A DNA stretch of 64,000 nt from Meghimatium bilineatum (Eukaryota > Mollusca > Gastropoda > Stylommatophora > Philomycidae). The stretch lies in assembly GCA_034231615.1 (NCBI GenBank), contig CM067306.1, positions 49,454,281 through 49,518,280 on the forward strand, written 5' to 3'. How positions within the stretch are numbered: position 1 is the stretch's first letter; the number at the start of each line of letters is the position of its first letter. The translations under genes were made by a program, and so were the position numbers. Positions 14,348-28,900 of this stretch are shown here, piece after piece. Under the pieces are notes generated by a model, which made no database searches, had not been told where the DNA came from, and saw only the letters and a program-made list of their open reading frames with translations.

Positions 14348-17300
14348 GACTCATTTCTTCAAACTTTTATGTTGATATTTTTTCTGACTAAGAAAAATAA
14401 TGTTATCAAAAATAGAGCGTAGTTCTTCCAAATAAATGTCAACATATCTTTGGGGGAAAAAAAAATTGATAGAACAACGAAGCTGAATTGATCTCTGGAA
14501 AAGGTCAGATCAAACCAGAGAATATGTGTTTCTAGACCAAAAATTTCTCGTACGCAAACAGCAGGATTAGTTATTTGGTTGTAGGAGAGACTAGCAAGGA
14601 TACAAGGAAGGGATCAAAGAAATGGAATCGGGGGAGTGAATTTTATATTAAAATGTCTTGCTTTTTTTCAATTTTCCCCCAATAAGCTGCTGCACCTAGC
14701 CTAATAATGATGCATTTGTTTTTAAAGTTTCTTTGTTTTTCATTTACTCTTGGAGATGTTTTGTTTATTATTGTAATTATTTTACATCTGAACTTTTCAA
14801 AGTAAGACTACAGATTCTTCTGGCAACATATTCATTGTTATAAAACTCATTTCAGTGAAATTCAGTCTTTGATATACTTTGCACTGCCGCTGTCGGAACC
14901 TCCTTGTTAGTGTTGTAAATACAGATAGGTCAAGGCTCAGTAGAAACATTCTTAATTAAAGTAATGTGATAGTGTTGGGGAAAAAATCGGTTAAATGGTG
15001 CTTGTATGTTAGCTATTTGCAAAATAATTGTGTCAGTTAGATGGGTTATGTTCGTTTATTTACAGAATAGTTGTGTCTCGATGTAGCTGAGTAATTTACA
15101 AAGAAAATCTATTGAGTGGAAGTACTCGTGATTATAAAGATGATGAAAGGAATTTCACATTAATGGGAGCTCCTTAGATGTAGTTACTAGTTCAATTACA
15201 CATTCTCTCAACTGAATTTTATTTTAAGTACCCATTAACTCCTCCCATGTTTGTCTAACCTCATCTACTGTTTTCTGCTATTGATTATTTGTTCTTCCCA
15301 CGTTGCTCCTATTGGTACCATTTAAGTGCATGTCTAGTCATATTTTGATATTTTTTAATGACGGTTCATACCATCGCCATTTTGTCTCCACAATCTACAC
15401 TTGTATTGGCATTATACATATATGCTAACAATTCTATAGTTGAGATTGTCCTCGACATTTGGCAATAACCTCTTACCAAGAATCTCCCGAGTTGACATTC
15501 CATCTGTTGATATTAGTCGTTCCGCATATCAGGGCCGCGTAGCACAGTGAGTAGGCACTGGCTTCGCAGAGGACTGGTCCTGGGGTTCATTCAGACAGCA
15601 AGGACTCCCGGATCGACCCAGCCTTAATTGGGTACCGGATCAGTCCGGGAAATAAAGACTGCGACGGGGGAGAGATGACCTCCGCCCTCATATAGCAACG
15701 TCTCTGAAATGTGAGATCACTAACATCTCGCATCCCTACGGTGTGTTAAATTTTATGGGTTAACTTTACATTTTATTAGTCGTTCAACGTTATTCTCATA
15801 TATAGTGCTATTTTCTACCCGCTGTATCATATATGTTATGCTGGATGAAGGCATTATGGCCGAAACGTCGTTTTTCTATGTTTCAAGTGAATCGTAAAAT
15901 AGTTACTACGCGTTTCTTTTTTTTTTTTTTTTTTTTTTTGTGTGGTAGAAAGTCAAAATGGTTTAAAAATAGGATGAACCATGATGTGTCGGGTTGAACG
16001 GTGCAGATATCGCATGCTTTAATCATCACACAGCTCATTCTGTTATTCGGATTACTCCCTGTAACGTACAGGAGTTTGAGAACCAAAAAAATACATATAT
16101 TTAAATTTTCAGCAGCACGAATCACAATGTTGACAGAGTAACCTCCCTCTATACAAAATGGCGTCTCGTAAGCAGACAACAACACATTGTTCATTGTTTG
16201 CATTTCTGAACCTGATTAATCACAGCCCGGCTTTATTTAAACTGCACGATCTCGTTCAATGAATGTCATAAGTAGTATTGTTTGGAACAGTATTTTCCAG
16301 CATTTTTATTAAAGACCGTACTCGTTATCATCTTATCAGCAATGCTGACAACTCAAAATTCTAAATGTCAGCTGAGAAAAATTGCGCAAGACTCAGACGA
16401 CAGTGAAGACAGGGTGATCTTATTTGTAAATTCTCACATTAGCTAACCGAATTTCTCATTTTCATGTACATGTTCGATAAACGTATTCATTTATTTAGAC
16501 TCATACTGTTTTAGTTGAGATAAGCTCTTATATTCCTCTCATTAGTGAGTGATACCTGATCTTCTTTTGGCTTTTTATTCTTCCTGATAGTATACTATAC
16601 ATTGTATAATACAATAGTATATCCATCAGTCAGTGATACTGGTTTCCTGCATTCTTTTTATTGTCTTTTAGCATTTAACACTATGCAACAAGATTACTGT
16701 TGAGCTCCCCCTGTATTTTACAGGGGGAGCTGGACAGAGTGACGAATTGGTGTGAGACATGGGAGCAGTGGTAAATCCTTCTAAGGCATTCTGGACTTGG
16801 CTTTCCTTGAACAATCACATGGTAAAGACACACATGTTTCATTGGTCAGGAACAGGTTAGAAGGAACCAGAAAATGAGATATCTTGGTGGGTTTTTTTGA
16901 CAGAATTCTTTTGAGTTTCAGGAAACATGTTGACCACATTATCATAAGGGCAGGCAAAGGCTTAGCAGCAATGAAGGTTATGGCTGCTGCACAGTGTGAA
17001 TAGAGGTTATTATTTATTTTGTACCAGGGTTTGGGGGTGGAAATATGGACTGGCAATTCCGACTCTTAGCCAAACACAGATTGAAAGACGACAGAATGCA
17101 GCAATGCGTATTATTCTTGGGTGCACAAGAGACACATCAACAAGAGCTATGCGGTACTTGACTGTCCAATGGCAGAGCACAGATTACAGTATTGCCATGC
17201 ATGGGTGTACCTTCAAATACATGCAGATAAGGAACACCTATTGCATTGTGAAATACAGAAAGTTAAAGGTAGGAGACAAGAGATGGAAGTCTTGTATGGA

Positions 17301-20300
17301 ATATGCTGAGGATAAAGCATGTGCAGATTGCAAGATGTGGTCTGGAAAGGTCTACCCACAAATTTCGAAGCTTGTTTGAGAGTAGTGATAACACTTAGCA
17401 GGGAATGCAGAAAAGGGTGTCCCATGGTTGTGGAGCAAGAGGTGCAGGCTTTGGTCAGTGAGAATACCAAAGAGGGGGATGTGATTATATACACTGATAA
17501 ACATGTTCACAGTGCTTGGACATATCAGACTGTAGACTTGGGCAATGGTGAGACATTCAAACTTTCCACATGCAATAAGTTGTATCTATAATAATTGTAT
17601 TCGTACGTTGTATTTTGCTTAATTAGGAGGGAGAAACACAAATGCACAAAGTGGTGCATTAAAAAATTTTGAGTAATCTATAGTTATTTCTGGAAATAGG
17701 AACAGTTGTAATGAAGTACAGCATATTTTTCTGTACCTGTAAATACTCTTTGTAAATACTATTTTGTTGTTGTTTATTTCATTCTAAAAATATTTCTTTG
17801 TAATTTTAAGAAAATGTATGTTTCAAGATTACAAAATCATTTTAGTAATAGAATGGATAATACACAAGAAATAATATGAATATTTTGCTGTACAAGAAAT
17901 GCTAGATTTTGGTTTTTAATGAGACATGAAATACGCTTCTGGCTTGCAGATCAGCAATAATTGGAATAGTATGTTATGTAAAAGTCATAAACAAAATTAT
18001 TGAGTGGGGATAGTTGCATCATACATTGGTAATCTGAGATTGTTTATTTGCTCTATAAATCCTTACTTCACTTTCAGCTAACAGTACTGTATGATCCATA
18101 TATCTTTATTCGTTCTTTACCATAACTCCCACCTGATCTCTCTCATAGCAGGACAATAGTCCTACTAGATTTCCAGCAGCGTGTAGTCCAGAGAATGAAA
18201 ATGCACTGCTATTTTGTTTGTGCCACTGGCTGACACATCCGACTTTAGCATTGTCCACATATCTGTGAGGTAACAGTACTGCTTTGTCCTATATCTATTT
18301 CTGTCCGATATGCTGGACAGAAAACCCACAGAGAAAAGTTCTAGTGTCTCTGTTGATAACAGTATTATTTTTCATTAATAAATTTTTTGTCTACTGTTTG
18401 CTTTTTTGTTCCGTTCTTATAAAGGCCTTTTGGTTGAAATGCTGATCCCGCCGAAGACGGATGTGTCGGGCCATTGGCGCAAATAAAACGGTGACACAAC
18501 GCATTTCCATTTTCTGGACTACATCCTGCTGGAAATCTAGCAGGACCATGATCCAGCTAGATCCAGTTGGAGTTTGAGAATGAACGCAGAAGAAGAAGAA
18601 GAAATGCTGATCAAGTCTGTTTTTATGAACTGTTAAGCATTGGTCTCATCCATCATCTCTTCATTATTCTCACTTCTTCTGCATTCGTTCTCAAACTCCT
18701 GCAGATTAGCAGGATGTAGTCCAAAGAACGGAATGTGTTGAATCATGGTTTACAGCATTACGCCTTTCATTCTGACTTCAATATGGCTGTCGGTCACTTT
18801 GACCCTATATGGAATGAGACAGCCAACTCCATCCTATAACCTCCTTAGTCGCCTCCTACGACATGCATGTAAAGTAAACAGCGTTGCTATTCTTTGCTCC
18901 CCTCTCGGGTCTGACAACACACCGGCAGTATTCTCACTAATTTCCTTATTAGTCTTCTCATTGAGCTTCACCTAATTTGAGTCACTTATCATCTCAAGGC
19001 TGCAGATATGTCTTTCGCTGAGTGGAAAAAGGAGGGGGGGGGTTAAAGTTTGTTGCCTTGGAATTTTAATACATTGAGGGAAGGAGGACATCATTAAAAA
19101 ATTGAAGGGGTGGGGGATTCCCTGCTTTTTTATTTGCTTCTTAGTATTCTTTATTTTGGCACAGAAGATCACTACTTGATGTCTACACTGTCAAACAAGT
19201 CTTATGTTCACTACTTGATGTCTACACTGTCAAACAAGTCTTATGTTCACTACTTGATGTCTACACTGTCAAACAAGTCTTATGTTCACTACTTGATTTC
19301 TACACCATTAGACAATTCTTATGAATGAACTCCACCATTGTCTGAAGCTATTCTTTTGTTCCATCTATATTTGCTTGCAGGGCTGCACCATTGGGCCAGA
19401 CATCTCCCTTAATTGTTCATACTGGGGACAGTTCTGCAGAATGTGCTGAGAAGTCTGTTCATCTGTTCTAAAGTGCACAGTGGTGGGGTACACAGTCGTA
19501 CCCTGCAAATGTGTTTATTCAGTCTGTTGTGTCCTGTCCTCAGGTGTTTGACACACCACACAGCAACCAATCACCAAATAAGACCTAACAGCAGAATCCA
19601 CACAAAGCAGAATCAGAGTTTTTACATTATATTTTTGACCATTGCTGTGATTTTCGTTGATCACTAATTATATACTTTGTGCCACGTGGCTATCGTCTTC
19701 CAACACTGAGCAACGGAATGCATGGGAATAAATGAAAGCATGACCCAAAAGGCTTGATTTAATTCTGTTGGTAGGTCAGTAGGTCTTCTATTTGCAAAAG
19801 TTACTGCTAAACACACCTCAATATCTTATTTATTAACTTGCATCATTTCCTCATTGGTCTTCTTACTAACATTTCTTCATTGGTCTTCTTACTAACATTT
19901 CCTCATTGGTCTTCTTACTAACATTTCTTCATTGGTCTCACTTATCACATGACCATTTGCCCACTCGCCCTTCAAGTCTCACTCTACACCTTTCCTTTGG
20001 CCTCACTCCATCTCCTATTTCTTTTTTTTACCTCACTCCACATCTATTCTTTCGCCCACACTCCACATCTTCGTAACCTCATTCATAATTTCATTTTACT
20101 TTTAGTGTGACTTGATATTTTTCCTCTACATAATCTCTTTCTGTATGTGACATACCCCCACTAATGATGGGTAATAAATATCATTATTTAATTTCTTATC
20201 ATTCGTTTTAAAAATCCTTTTCAAATTTGTTTTCTCCTTGCAGCAGGACAGCGATCAAATCATGATAGAAAGGAACGGCAGAATACAGATGATTCTGATA

Positions 20301-23300
20301 TGGATTTTCAAGATTCACTTAGTACCAGGTCAGAATTCAAGTACCTTATTATTTGCTGAAATTTTTAATTTGGTCTTTGACCAAAGACATGTACCAATCC
20401 AATCAGATTTCCAGCAGGGTGTAGTACAGAGAACGAAAATTCATTGTGCTGTCGTTATATTTGCGGCAATGACTCAATTTCGGCATTGATAACTAATACG
20501 TTTTACCACTTTAACTGGATAGTGGATGTCTAAAACCATATCGCTAATAATATACCATCTGTACAATAGATCTGGTTCTCATACTTACACGTTGATTCAT
20601 CATCATCATCAGGTGCCATGCCGGCTGGCATAGGCGGTCATGGCTCTCCATAGCTCTCTGTCCACAGTATTATGTATCAAGGTCGTTGTTGTTTCCTTGC
20701 CGTGCCAGGCTGTCAAACTGTCTAATATTTTCTCACTTTGTCGCCCTCTGTCTCTGTTGCCTTTAATTTTGCCTGTTGTGACTATGTTCTCTAAACCTGC
20801 CTGTCTCATGAAGTGGCCAAAAAAAAGAAGATTGCGTTTTTCTTATATTGTTGATTAAGATCCGTTTCGGATTTGACGCTTTGATTACCAAGCTAAAAAC
20901 TAACCATGATCACTCATGCTTGACCTGTAATGAATTACTATAGACATGGCCATGGATACCCATTGCCACCGCTTTAAATAAACATAGCAGGATCCTGACT
21001 TCAACTAGAGTTTGTTTTCTGTTAATAAAATTGCACAACCTGTCTTCCTTCCTTTATTTACAAAGTAGCACGTAGTTTCAATGTGGATAGCCCTCGACTG
21101 CACCGGGGATACTCCCATCGTGAAAATGAGACATATGCTCGGCTCTTCTCACTACATTCTCTGCATGCTCTTTTCTTAAACTAAAACGTGTGTGTATCAC
21201 TGCAGACCAGAGACGCCTACTCCACAAGAATATCAAAGACATAAGGGGAGCAAGATTTAAGAGCAGCATGTCAAGGATGATGCAAACTGAAAGGACTGTA
21301 TCCGCCGAAGACGGATGTGTCGGGCCATTGGCACAAATAAAACGGCGACACAACGCATTTCCATTCTCTGGACTACATTCTTCTGGAACTCTAATAGGAC
21401 CATGGTTCTGATACAAGAGATATCCAGTGGGAGTTTGAGAATTAATGCTGAAGAAAGGACTGTAGAAGAGGTAACCACAGTCTGGATATTTACAAAAAGG
21501 AGAACAATGACATCCAATCAGACCATGACAGGCCTTTCACAAAGAAATATCACTCTTGTAAAAGAATGTAGAGAGTGGACAAATGGAAAAGCAAACCTAG
21601 AGATTTCATCAACTGATTACCTCCGAAGACGGATGTGTCGGGCCATTGGCGCAAATAAAATGGTGACACTACGCATTTCCATTCTCTGAACTACATCCTG
21701 CTGGAAATCTAGTAGGACAATGGTCCTGCTACAAGGGAAATCCAGCCGGAGTTTGAGAATGAACGCTGAAGAAGAAGAAGATCAACTTATTACTGATAAC
21801 TATGGAAATGATAATATTGTGTTCATCGATAAATAAGTTCATCTGTGTATGAAGTCTGGCTGAGGCTTCACAGCCAGCTATCATGATAAATCATTGCATC
21901 TCTGTATGAAGTCTGGCTGAGGCTTCACAGCCAGCTAACATGGTACAGTCATTGTAAAGAACAGTGGATCATACAGAATAGCTACATCCAGTATGAGGAT
22001 GAAAGTTAGGGCTGCCACTGCTGCTTTCAAATGGATCTCTGGAACCTCTAGCAGTTATTGTATCGGACTCCCAGTCCATGTTGCACAAAAGTATTAAAAA
22101 TATTGCTGATGTGAATGGATGGCAACTATAAGCTACATCCAAACCTCCAGTGCATCACATGAATTTACTGCCCAGGACACTCTGGTGTTTATGGTAATGA
22201 GAGAGCTGACAGACTGTGGTAGTAGAACTGCAACTCCTGCAGAGAGAGCAGAATATTTAACCAGAGTGCCACAGACATCATCAATATGCCTACCCTTTGT
22301 CATCTGCTAGGGAAGACTGAACATCAAAGGATCTACCTGGAGTGCAATGATGTTACACCGTAAGCAAGTAGCTTCAATATTATTGAATGCCCCTAAATTG
22401 ATTCTGTGTTTTCTAACACTTTTATCTCTTCTATTCCCCCGTCCAACATATCACCCCTTAAGTCTTCCGTTCATTGAAATGCCCTATTATTCATTGTGAG
22501 AAATACTGATCTAAATATAAGTGTCTGTATATAATGATTAGTTTTTTTCTCTATCTGCTCGTAGATCAAGCCGGTCATCACCAACCTTGTCTGAAACATC
22601 CAACATGACAATGACCTCCGGTTATAGTGGTGAAACTGATGGTGGTGGCATTGTCATTGGTCAACGTTTGCCATTAGATGCGTCAGGTCATCAGGTCAGT
22701 TATCTATTTCTGTATTTATTCATTCTTAAATATGAACTTGACTATGTTCAAATAAGTTATGATTCTGAATGCAATGATCTGCCTCAGGGGGCATTGAGCT
22801 GCCACAGAGTACATTGATTTTCCACAAAGTGCAATGATCTGCCTCAGGGGGGCATTGATCTGTCACAGAGTACAGTGATCTTCCGCAAAGTGCAATGATC
22901 TGCCATAAAGTGCAATGATCTGCTACAGGGGGCATTGAACTACTACATCGTGCATAAACCACCTTAGGGCACATTGATTTGCCTCAAGTGGCATTGATCC
23001 ACCACTGGGTGCTAAGAGAACAAGGAATGATACAGTCTATGCTCTTGGTAAATTATACGTAAGAGGTGGACCAAGATTGGCCTCCAAGTTGTCTACATTG
23101 CTAGCAGCTCTGCACTAAAAAAATTACATTAGTACAGAACTTTCAATAACAACCCACCTGCGGTACATAGTGACCTAGGAACCACTGCAGCATCATTCCG
23201 ACAAAGAATACAGGAATCAAAGATAGAGGACACCTGTTCCCAAAATGCAGTGCTGTAAGTGAAAGTATCTTGTAGAAAAGATTAGGTTCTCGTTACTGTT

Positions 23301-25866
23301 TGCAACACTACATAACAACAATAATTATGTTATCTTTGAATATGTTTGTATATCATAAGAAAGATAATATCTTATCTCATCTCAGGTTGTGCTGAGAACA
23401 CCCTATGGGACATTTTTCCGTGAAGACATGTCGGGGTTTTATGGCATGATGTCAGAGCAGCCCCGTCGTAGATGCAACACACTGGACCGTGACACACTGA
23501 CACGTCCGAGATTGCACACTATTGAAGAAGGCAATCGACGACGTTATACTCTAGATAGGGACTATATCAATAAAATGGCCAACAGGTGAGAAACCTTGAT
23601 GTATTATTTTATTTTCCTGCAATTTCTGCTTCAATTTTTTTTTTTTCATTCGTTCTAAAACTCCCACTGGATATTTCTTACAGCAGGGCAATGGTCCTAC
23701 TAGATTTCCAGCAGGATGTAGAAATCCTGCCAATGGCTTTGCGTCAATGGCCCGACATATCTGGTTTCTGACACAGAACCGGGCAAATCTGAATAAGGAA
23801 ATCACTAAGTGATGCCTGGGAGCAATAATGGCACTTACCTGCTATGCATGTCTTAAGATGTGGCTAAAGAGGTTTCTGGGTGTATCTTTTGCATCCCATA
23901 GAGGGTAAAAAAATACCCAGAAGCTATGTTTAAGTTAAATTCATCACCCTGAAAGATAGAAATCGCAACTAAGCTGAAAATCATAACACAGTGCATTCAG
24001 TTCTCCGGACTACATCCTGCTAATCTGCAGGAGAGTGAGAACAAACACGTAAGAAGAAGAGTGATAATGAAATGTCCTGATTGATATCTTTGTGATATGT
24101 GAAGATGACCCCTTATCCGCTGTGTTGGTTTTTTTTTGGTCTGTTTTGTTGGTTTGGACATATTTTTTTTTTAAACCACTAATAACTACATCTGAAGGTA
24201 TAGAGGATTGACTTCAGTGCACACAGGTTATCCCATATGTACTCTATCCCTCACAGCGAAATGGTATGCACCCTACTAAGAATAGCATCAATAGCTTCCA
24301 ACTGATAATCCCCATGAATATCAGAAAAAAAAATTGATTTATAAACAAGATGTCGCGAGCAGGATTCGAACCCGCAACATCTTGAGCATAAAGCGAATTG
24401 CTTAATCACTACAGTGAGAAAATCCCTATAAGATGTACTACAGCTGAAAGATGATGGATAGCCAGTTAAAACGTCTTTGGGGTGCAGCACATCTTCTCAA
24501 TCACTGACATCGGAAAATGTAGGTTATATCAGAACATACGACCATAAAATAATATGGCAGCTCAAAGTTGAAGTCATCATGTCACATATATCTGCCAGAA
24601 GTTATACCACCATTACCCGCCGAAGATGGATGTATAAGGCCATTGGCGCAAATAAAACAGCGACAGCAGCGCATTTCCATTCTCTGGAATACATCCTGCT
24701 GGAAATCTAGTATTACCATTTGTTGTGTTACAAGAGAGATCCAGCTGGAGTTTGAGAATGAATGCTGAAGAAGAAGATACCACAATTACTGCATGGTCAA
24801 GGTCTGACTATTTGTCCTATCAAATCAATTATTATACAACAGTAAACTCTCAGTAAATGACATGGCAATATAGTGAGGCGTTCCTCTTCTGGAAGCCTCA
24901 TAGCATGTCATCTGTACAGTTACATATACCTTTGTGGTGCAACATTCAGAGTACCCAGCATTGACATCATGCTGGTGGAGCCAAATGAGCTACAATCTTC
25001 TGATCTTGGTCCTAGATGCCAGTGTGTACAATGGAAGTGTGGTGAAAAACACATCTGTGCAGGACAATATGATTCCCTGGGAGAACCCAGGTTCAGACAA
25101 ACATGTTAGCCCAGCATAATTAGAGAGCCTCATTGATTGGATAGTGTGGAATACAAAGCTGGTTGCTTAACCCACACCAGTGACCAGGGTTGGGTTGCTA
25201 TTGATACCTGACAGGGGGGGGATGCTTGGCAGGGAAATTGGGACCAAGACCACCCCCCCCCACCCCCCAACTCTGCATTATGCAGAAAGGTAGATTACCC
25301 CTAAAACATACCATCACCAAATAAGAGACCTCTTCTCAAAGCATTGCATACACAGCTGAAAGTTAAGTCTTATGAGTAAGACAAATACAGCTCTTGAGGA
25401 ACCAACGGAAAATTAGAGATTGAGACAAGATACCAGAAAGCAAACATAGTGACATACCAGCTATCACGGTTACTGCTCAAACCAAAGATCAAGATGAAAA
25501 TTTAGAGACAGATGATAGACAGTATTTTTGTGCCAACACCCTGCTAAGAATGCCAGACATGGACACTGACAGCAGCCCAGCAGAGAAAATGTATAACTTA
25601 AAACGAGAAGCCGCCTCATCATACAACACTGAGAGTTACATCATACAACACTGAGAGTTAATCTTCTGAGTATGAAATAAAGTTCTGGAGAAACCATCCC
25701 ATTGCACATAGGAAGTAAGAGCTAATCGCTGGCAATTCTTGGGGATTCTGGCAATTCTAATACAACAACACCACAGCTGACAATTTTCCTTGTGTTCCTG
25801 ACAGGAAAACATGAATTAACAAACAGCAAGTCCCCACTGTTTTTCATACTTGTTTATGGAAAATTA

Positions 25867-25949
<83 letters not shown>

Positions 25950-28900
25950 TGGCCTATCCTTCTTAACTTTTACCTGGCTAACCTTTACTCATTGTTACCT
26001 TCAAGGATGGATTAAAGGCCAGGAAGGAAAAATAAATAGCAACAAAAACATGGTATTTCAGACTGATTACATTACATCACTGCTAACATAGAAATAAACA
26101 TTTGGTTCCTAGGTTTCCACACCACTAACAACTGGCTGCAACCAGTATTTTTGTTTTAATTATATCTGGGAGGAATATGGGGCAAAGGTCAGTGTGTCTT
26201 CTGGTAATAGGGTTGGAGGGGGGGGATAGGCAGAGTTAAAGTGGCTGGCATGTATACAGGTAGGGCTAGACAACAGAATAATTGATTAAATGGTGCCATG
26301 GGTGCAGGAAAAGGAGGAGCAGGGGCTTGTTAATATTGAGGTTTACATATGAGGTTTGACTTTTAAAGGGGAAAAGTCAGAGAGTTTGAAATTCAGTTAG
26401 AGTTGGGAGATTTAGTAAGCCAGATTGAGAATGAGCACAGAAAGTACAACTAAACTAAACATCTGCTCATCTAAGCTTGAATCTCAGTACGGTAGACTAA
26501 GCCTCAGTAAGAGAGTTTTAAGGTTTAATTGGAGAGAATGGGGTTCAGTAAGATCGTGAGATTCGGAAAGAGAGCATAAGATTCAGCAAGAGAGCGTGAG
26601 ATTCAGTACAAGCGTGAGATTCAGTAAGGGAACATGAGATTTAGTAAGAGAGGGTGAGATTCAGTAAGGGAACATGAGATTTAGTAAGAGAGGGTGAGAT
26701 TCAGTAAGGGAACATGAGATTTAGTAAGAGAGGGTGAGATTCAGTAAGGGAACATGAGATTTAGTAAGAGAGGGTGAGATTCAGTAAGGGAACATGAGAT
26801 TTAGTAAGAGAGGGTGAGATTCAGTAAGGGAACATGATGTTCTCTAAGAGATCATGAGGTTCAGTAAAGGAGCGTAATGTTTGGTAAGCGAGCATGAGGT
26901 TCAGTAAGGGAGCATGAGGTTCAGTAAAATCATTCAGAATGAATGCATGATTTTTTTACTTGCTTATACTAAGGGCTGAGATCAAGTAACCACATTGTTT
27001 AGTAGCTTTCCATCAATTTGGCTACTTTTATCTTGATCACCCTGTACTGAACTTTTTTGTTGTATAACTGCATTTAAGCTTTTGTTAAATATTCATTTGA
27101 CATATAGGACATAGCTTTTAGAACAGTTTTGCATGCAAAATATTATATAGGATGTTTCAAGTAAGGTGACATGTCATTGTTTTGCAGATTGAGTGATAGA
27201 CTAGAGACCAGAAGCAACAAGCGAGGAGACTCTCTGCCCCCGTCTATGCCAAACTCAGCCACTAGCTCTCCAATTCAAGAGGAAGGAAGCAGCTTACATC
27301 ATGTGCCATCTAGTTCCAGTTTTGCACCAATTGCACTTCCAGATGGCATTATGGGACACCCTTCCACTATTGTAACTCGGACAAGTCCATTGGCTGGTAC
27401 GGAAGCTATTCTGGCGGCAGTTCGTGCAGTATCTTCACCTGGATCTCCAAAATCTAGGTGAGCTTTCCAATTTGTTCTATTATCTTCTTCTTCTGCGTTC
27501 GCTCTCATATAACAACAACGAATATTTCATGTGATTTCCGCCGGGGAGCGTGAAGTACGTTGTGCTGCAAGTTCCACAGTAGAACTGTGATTATTTGCAC
27601 CCCGGTTGGCCACTTGTGGTCAGGACGTCCGAGGTCCAGCACATCCGTTTTCGTCATTCCTTTATTTCGGGTTTGGTCCCTGTTCTATTATCTGTAAATC
27701 AGCCTATTGTAATGTCTGTAAACCAACCTACCGTACTTATTTCTTAAGCACATGGCTAACAACGAATATTTTTTATAAGAGTTAGATATAAACATGGTTC
27801 AACTGAAGATGGATGTTTTGGGCCATTGGCACAAATAAAATTGTGACACAATGCATTTCCATTCTCTGGACTACATTCTACTGGAAATCAAGTAGGATTA
27901 TAGTCCTGCTACACGAGAGAGCCAGAGGGAGTTTGAGAATGAACGTCGAAGAAGAAGAAGATATGCCTAGTCTAGATGGTTGTATGGTTAGAAAAACTCT
28001 AAAATAACACAACACTCCACAGCATAAACTACAGACATCTTAGCTGCTTAAAAATTATTAGTTAAAGTCATTTTCATTGCACAAAATAGTGCTACATGGC
28101 GCTCTACAGTCAAAAAAAGGTGCAGCATCTTTTGAAAAGCAACATCTCCACAGCAGAGAGTAGCTAGAAAGTCATGGGTAGACCACAGCCATCTATAGTG
28201 AGTATCCCAATTCCAAACTGTCCAAGGACATTTGAGGCCAGAATATTTCTTATCAGCCATCTACGAACTCATATAACTCTAACTGAATTTCATAAAGTTA
28301 TGTAACAAATGGTCATCATCATCATGTGATGGACGAACAACAACAAAGAATACTAGAGATAAGATGGCTGGACGAGATAATAAATATGTTGGACACTCAG
28401 ATTAAGGAGGGAAACTTGCTACATTTCTGCTCTATTGCTTTCATGAAGACAACAGTTTTCGAGCACATGTTTTACTGTCTACTAGTCTTCTCCACATGTG
28501 CACATATCTGTCTGGCCAAAACTTAGAACTAACCATGACAAACATATTTTAGAAATACAACTGTTATGTTCTTTTAAATAATATTTTTTTGGTGCACAGA
28601 TTTTTTAAAAAGGACTGACATTTTTTTTAAAGAGAGGACTTTATTTTTTTAATTCACTGATAGAAATTAAAAAGGAGAATAGGTATGGCTAAAAGTAGTA
28701 TCAATGAATTGAGAAAAATATTGACATCTAAACAATTTACAACCAAGCTGAAAATGAGAATTATAAAATACTACATCTTTTCTATATAGGTCAGAATGGC
28801 TCAGAAAAATGGACAATGAGCAAACAAGTTAAATTAAGACAGACAAATTATGATCGAATTAATGCCTATGAAATGTAGATATATAGAAGAATAAGGAGAA

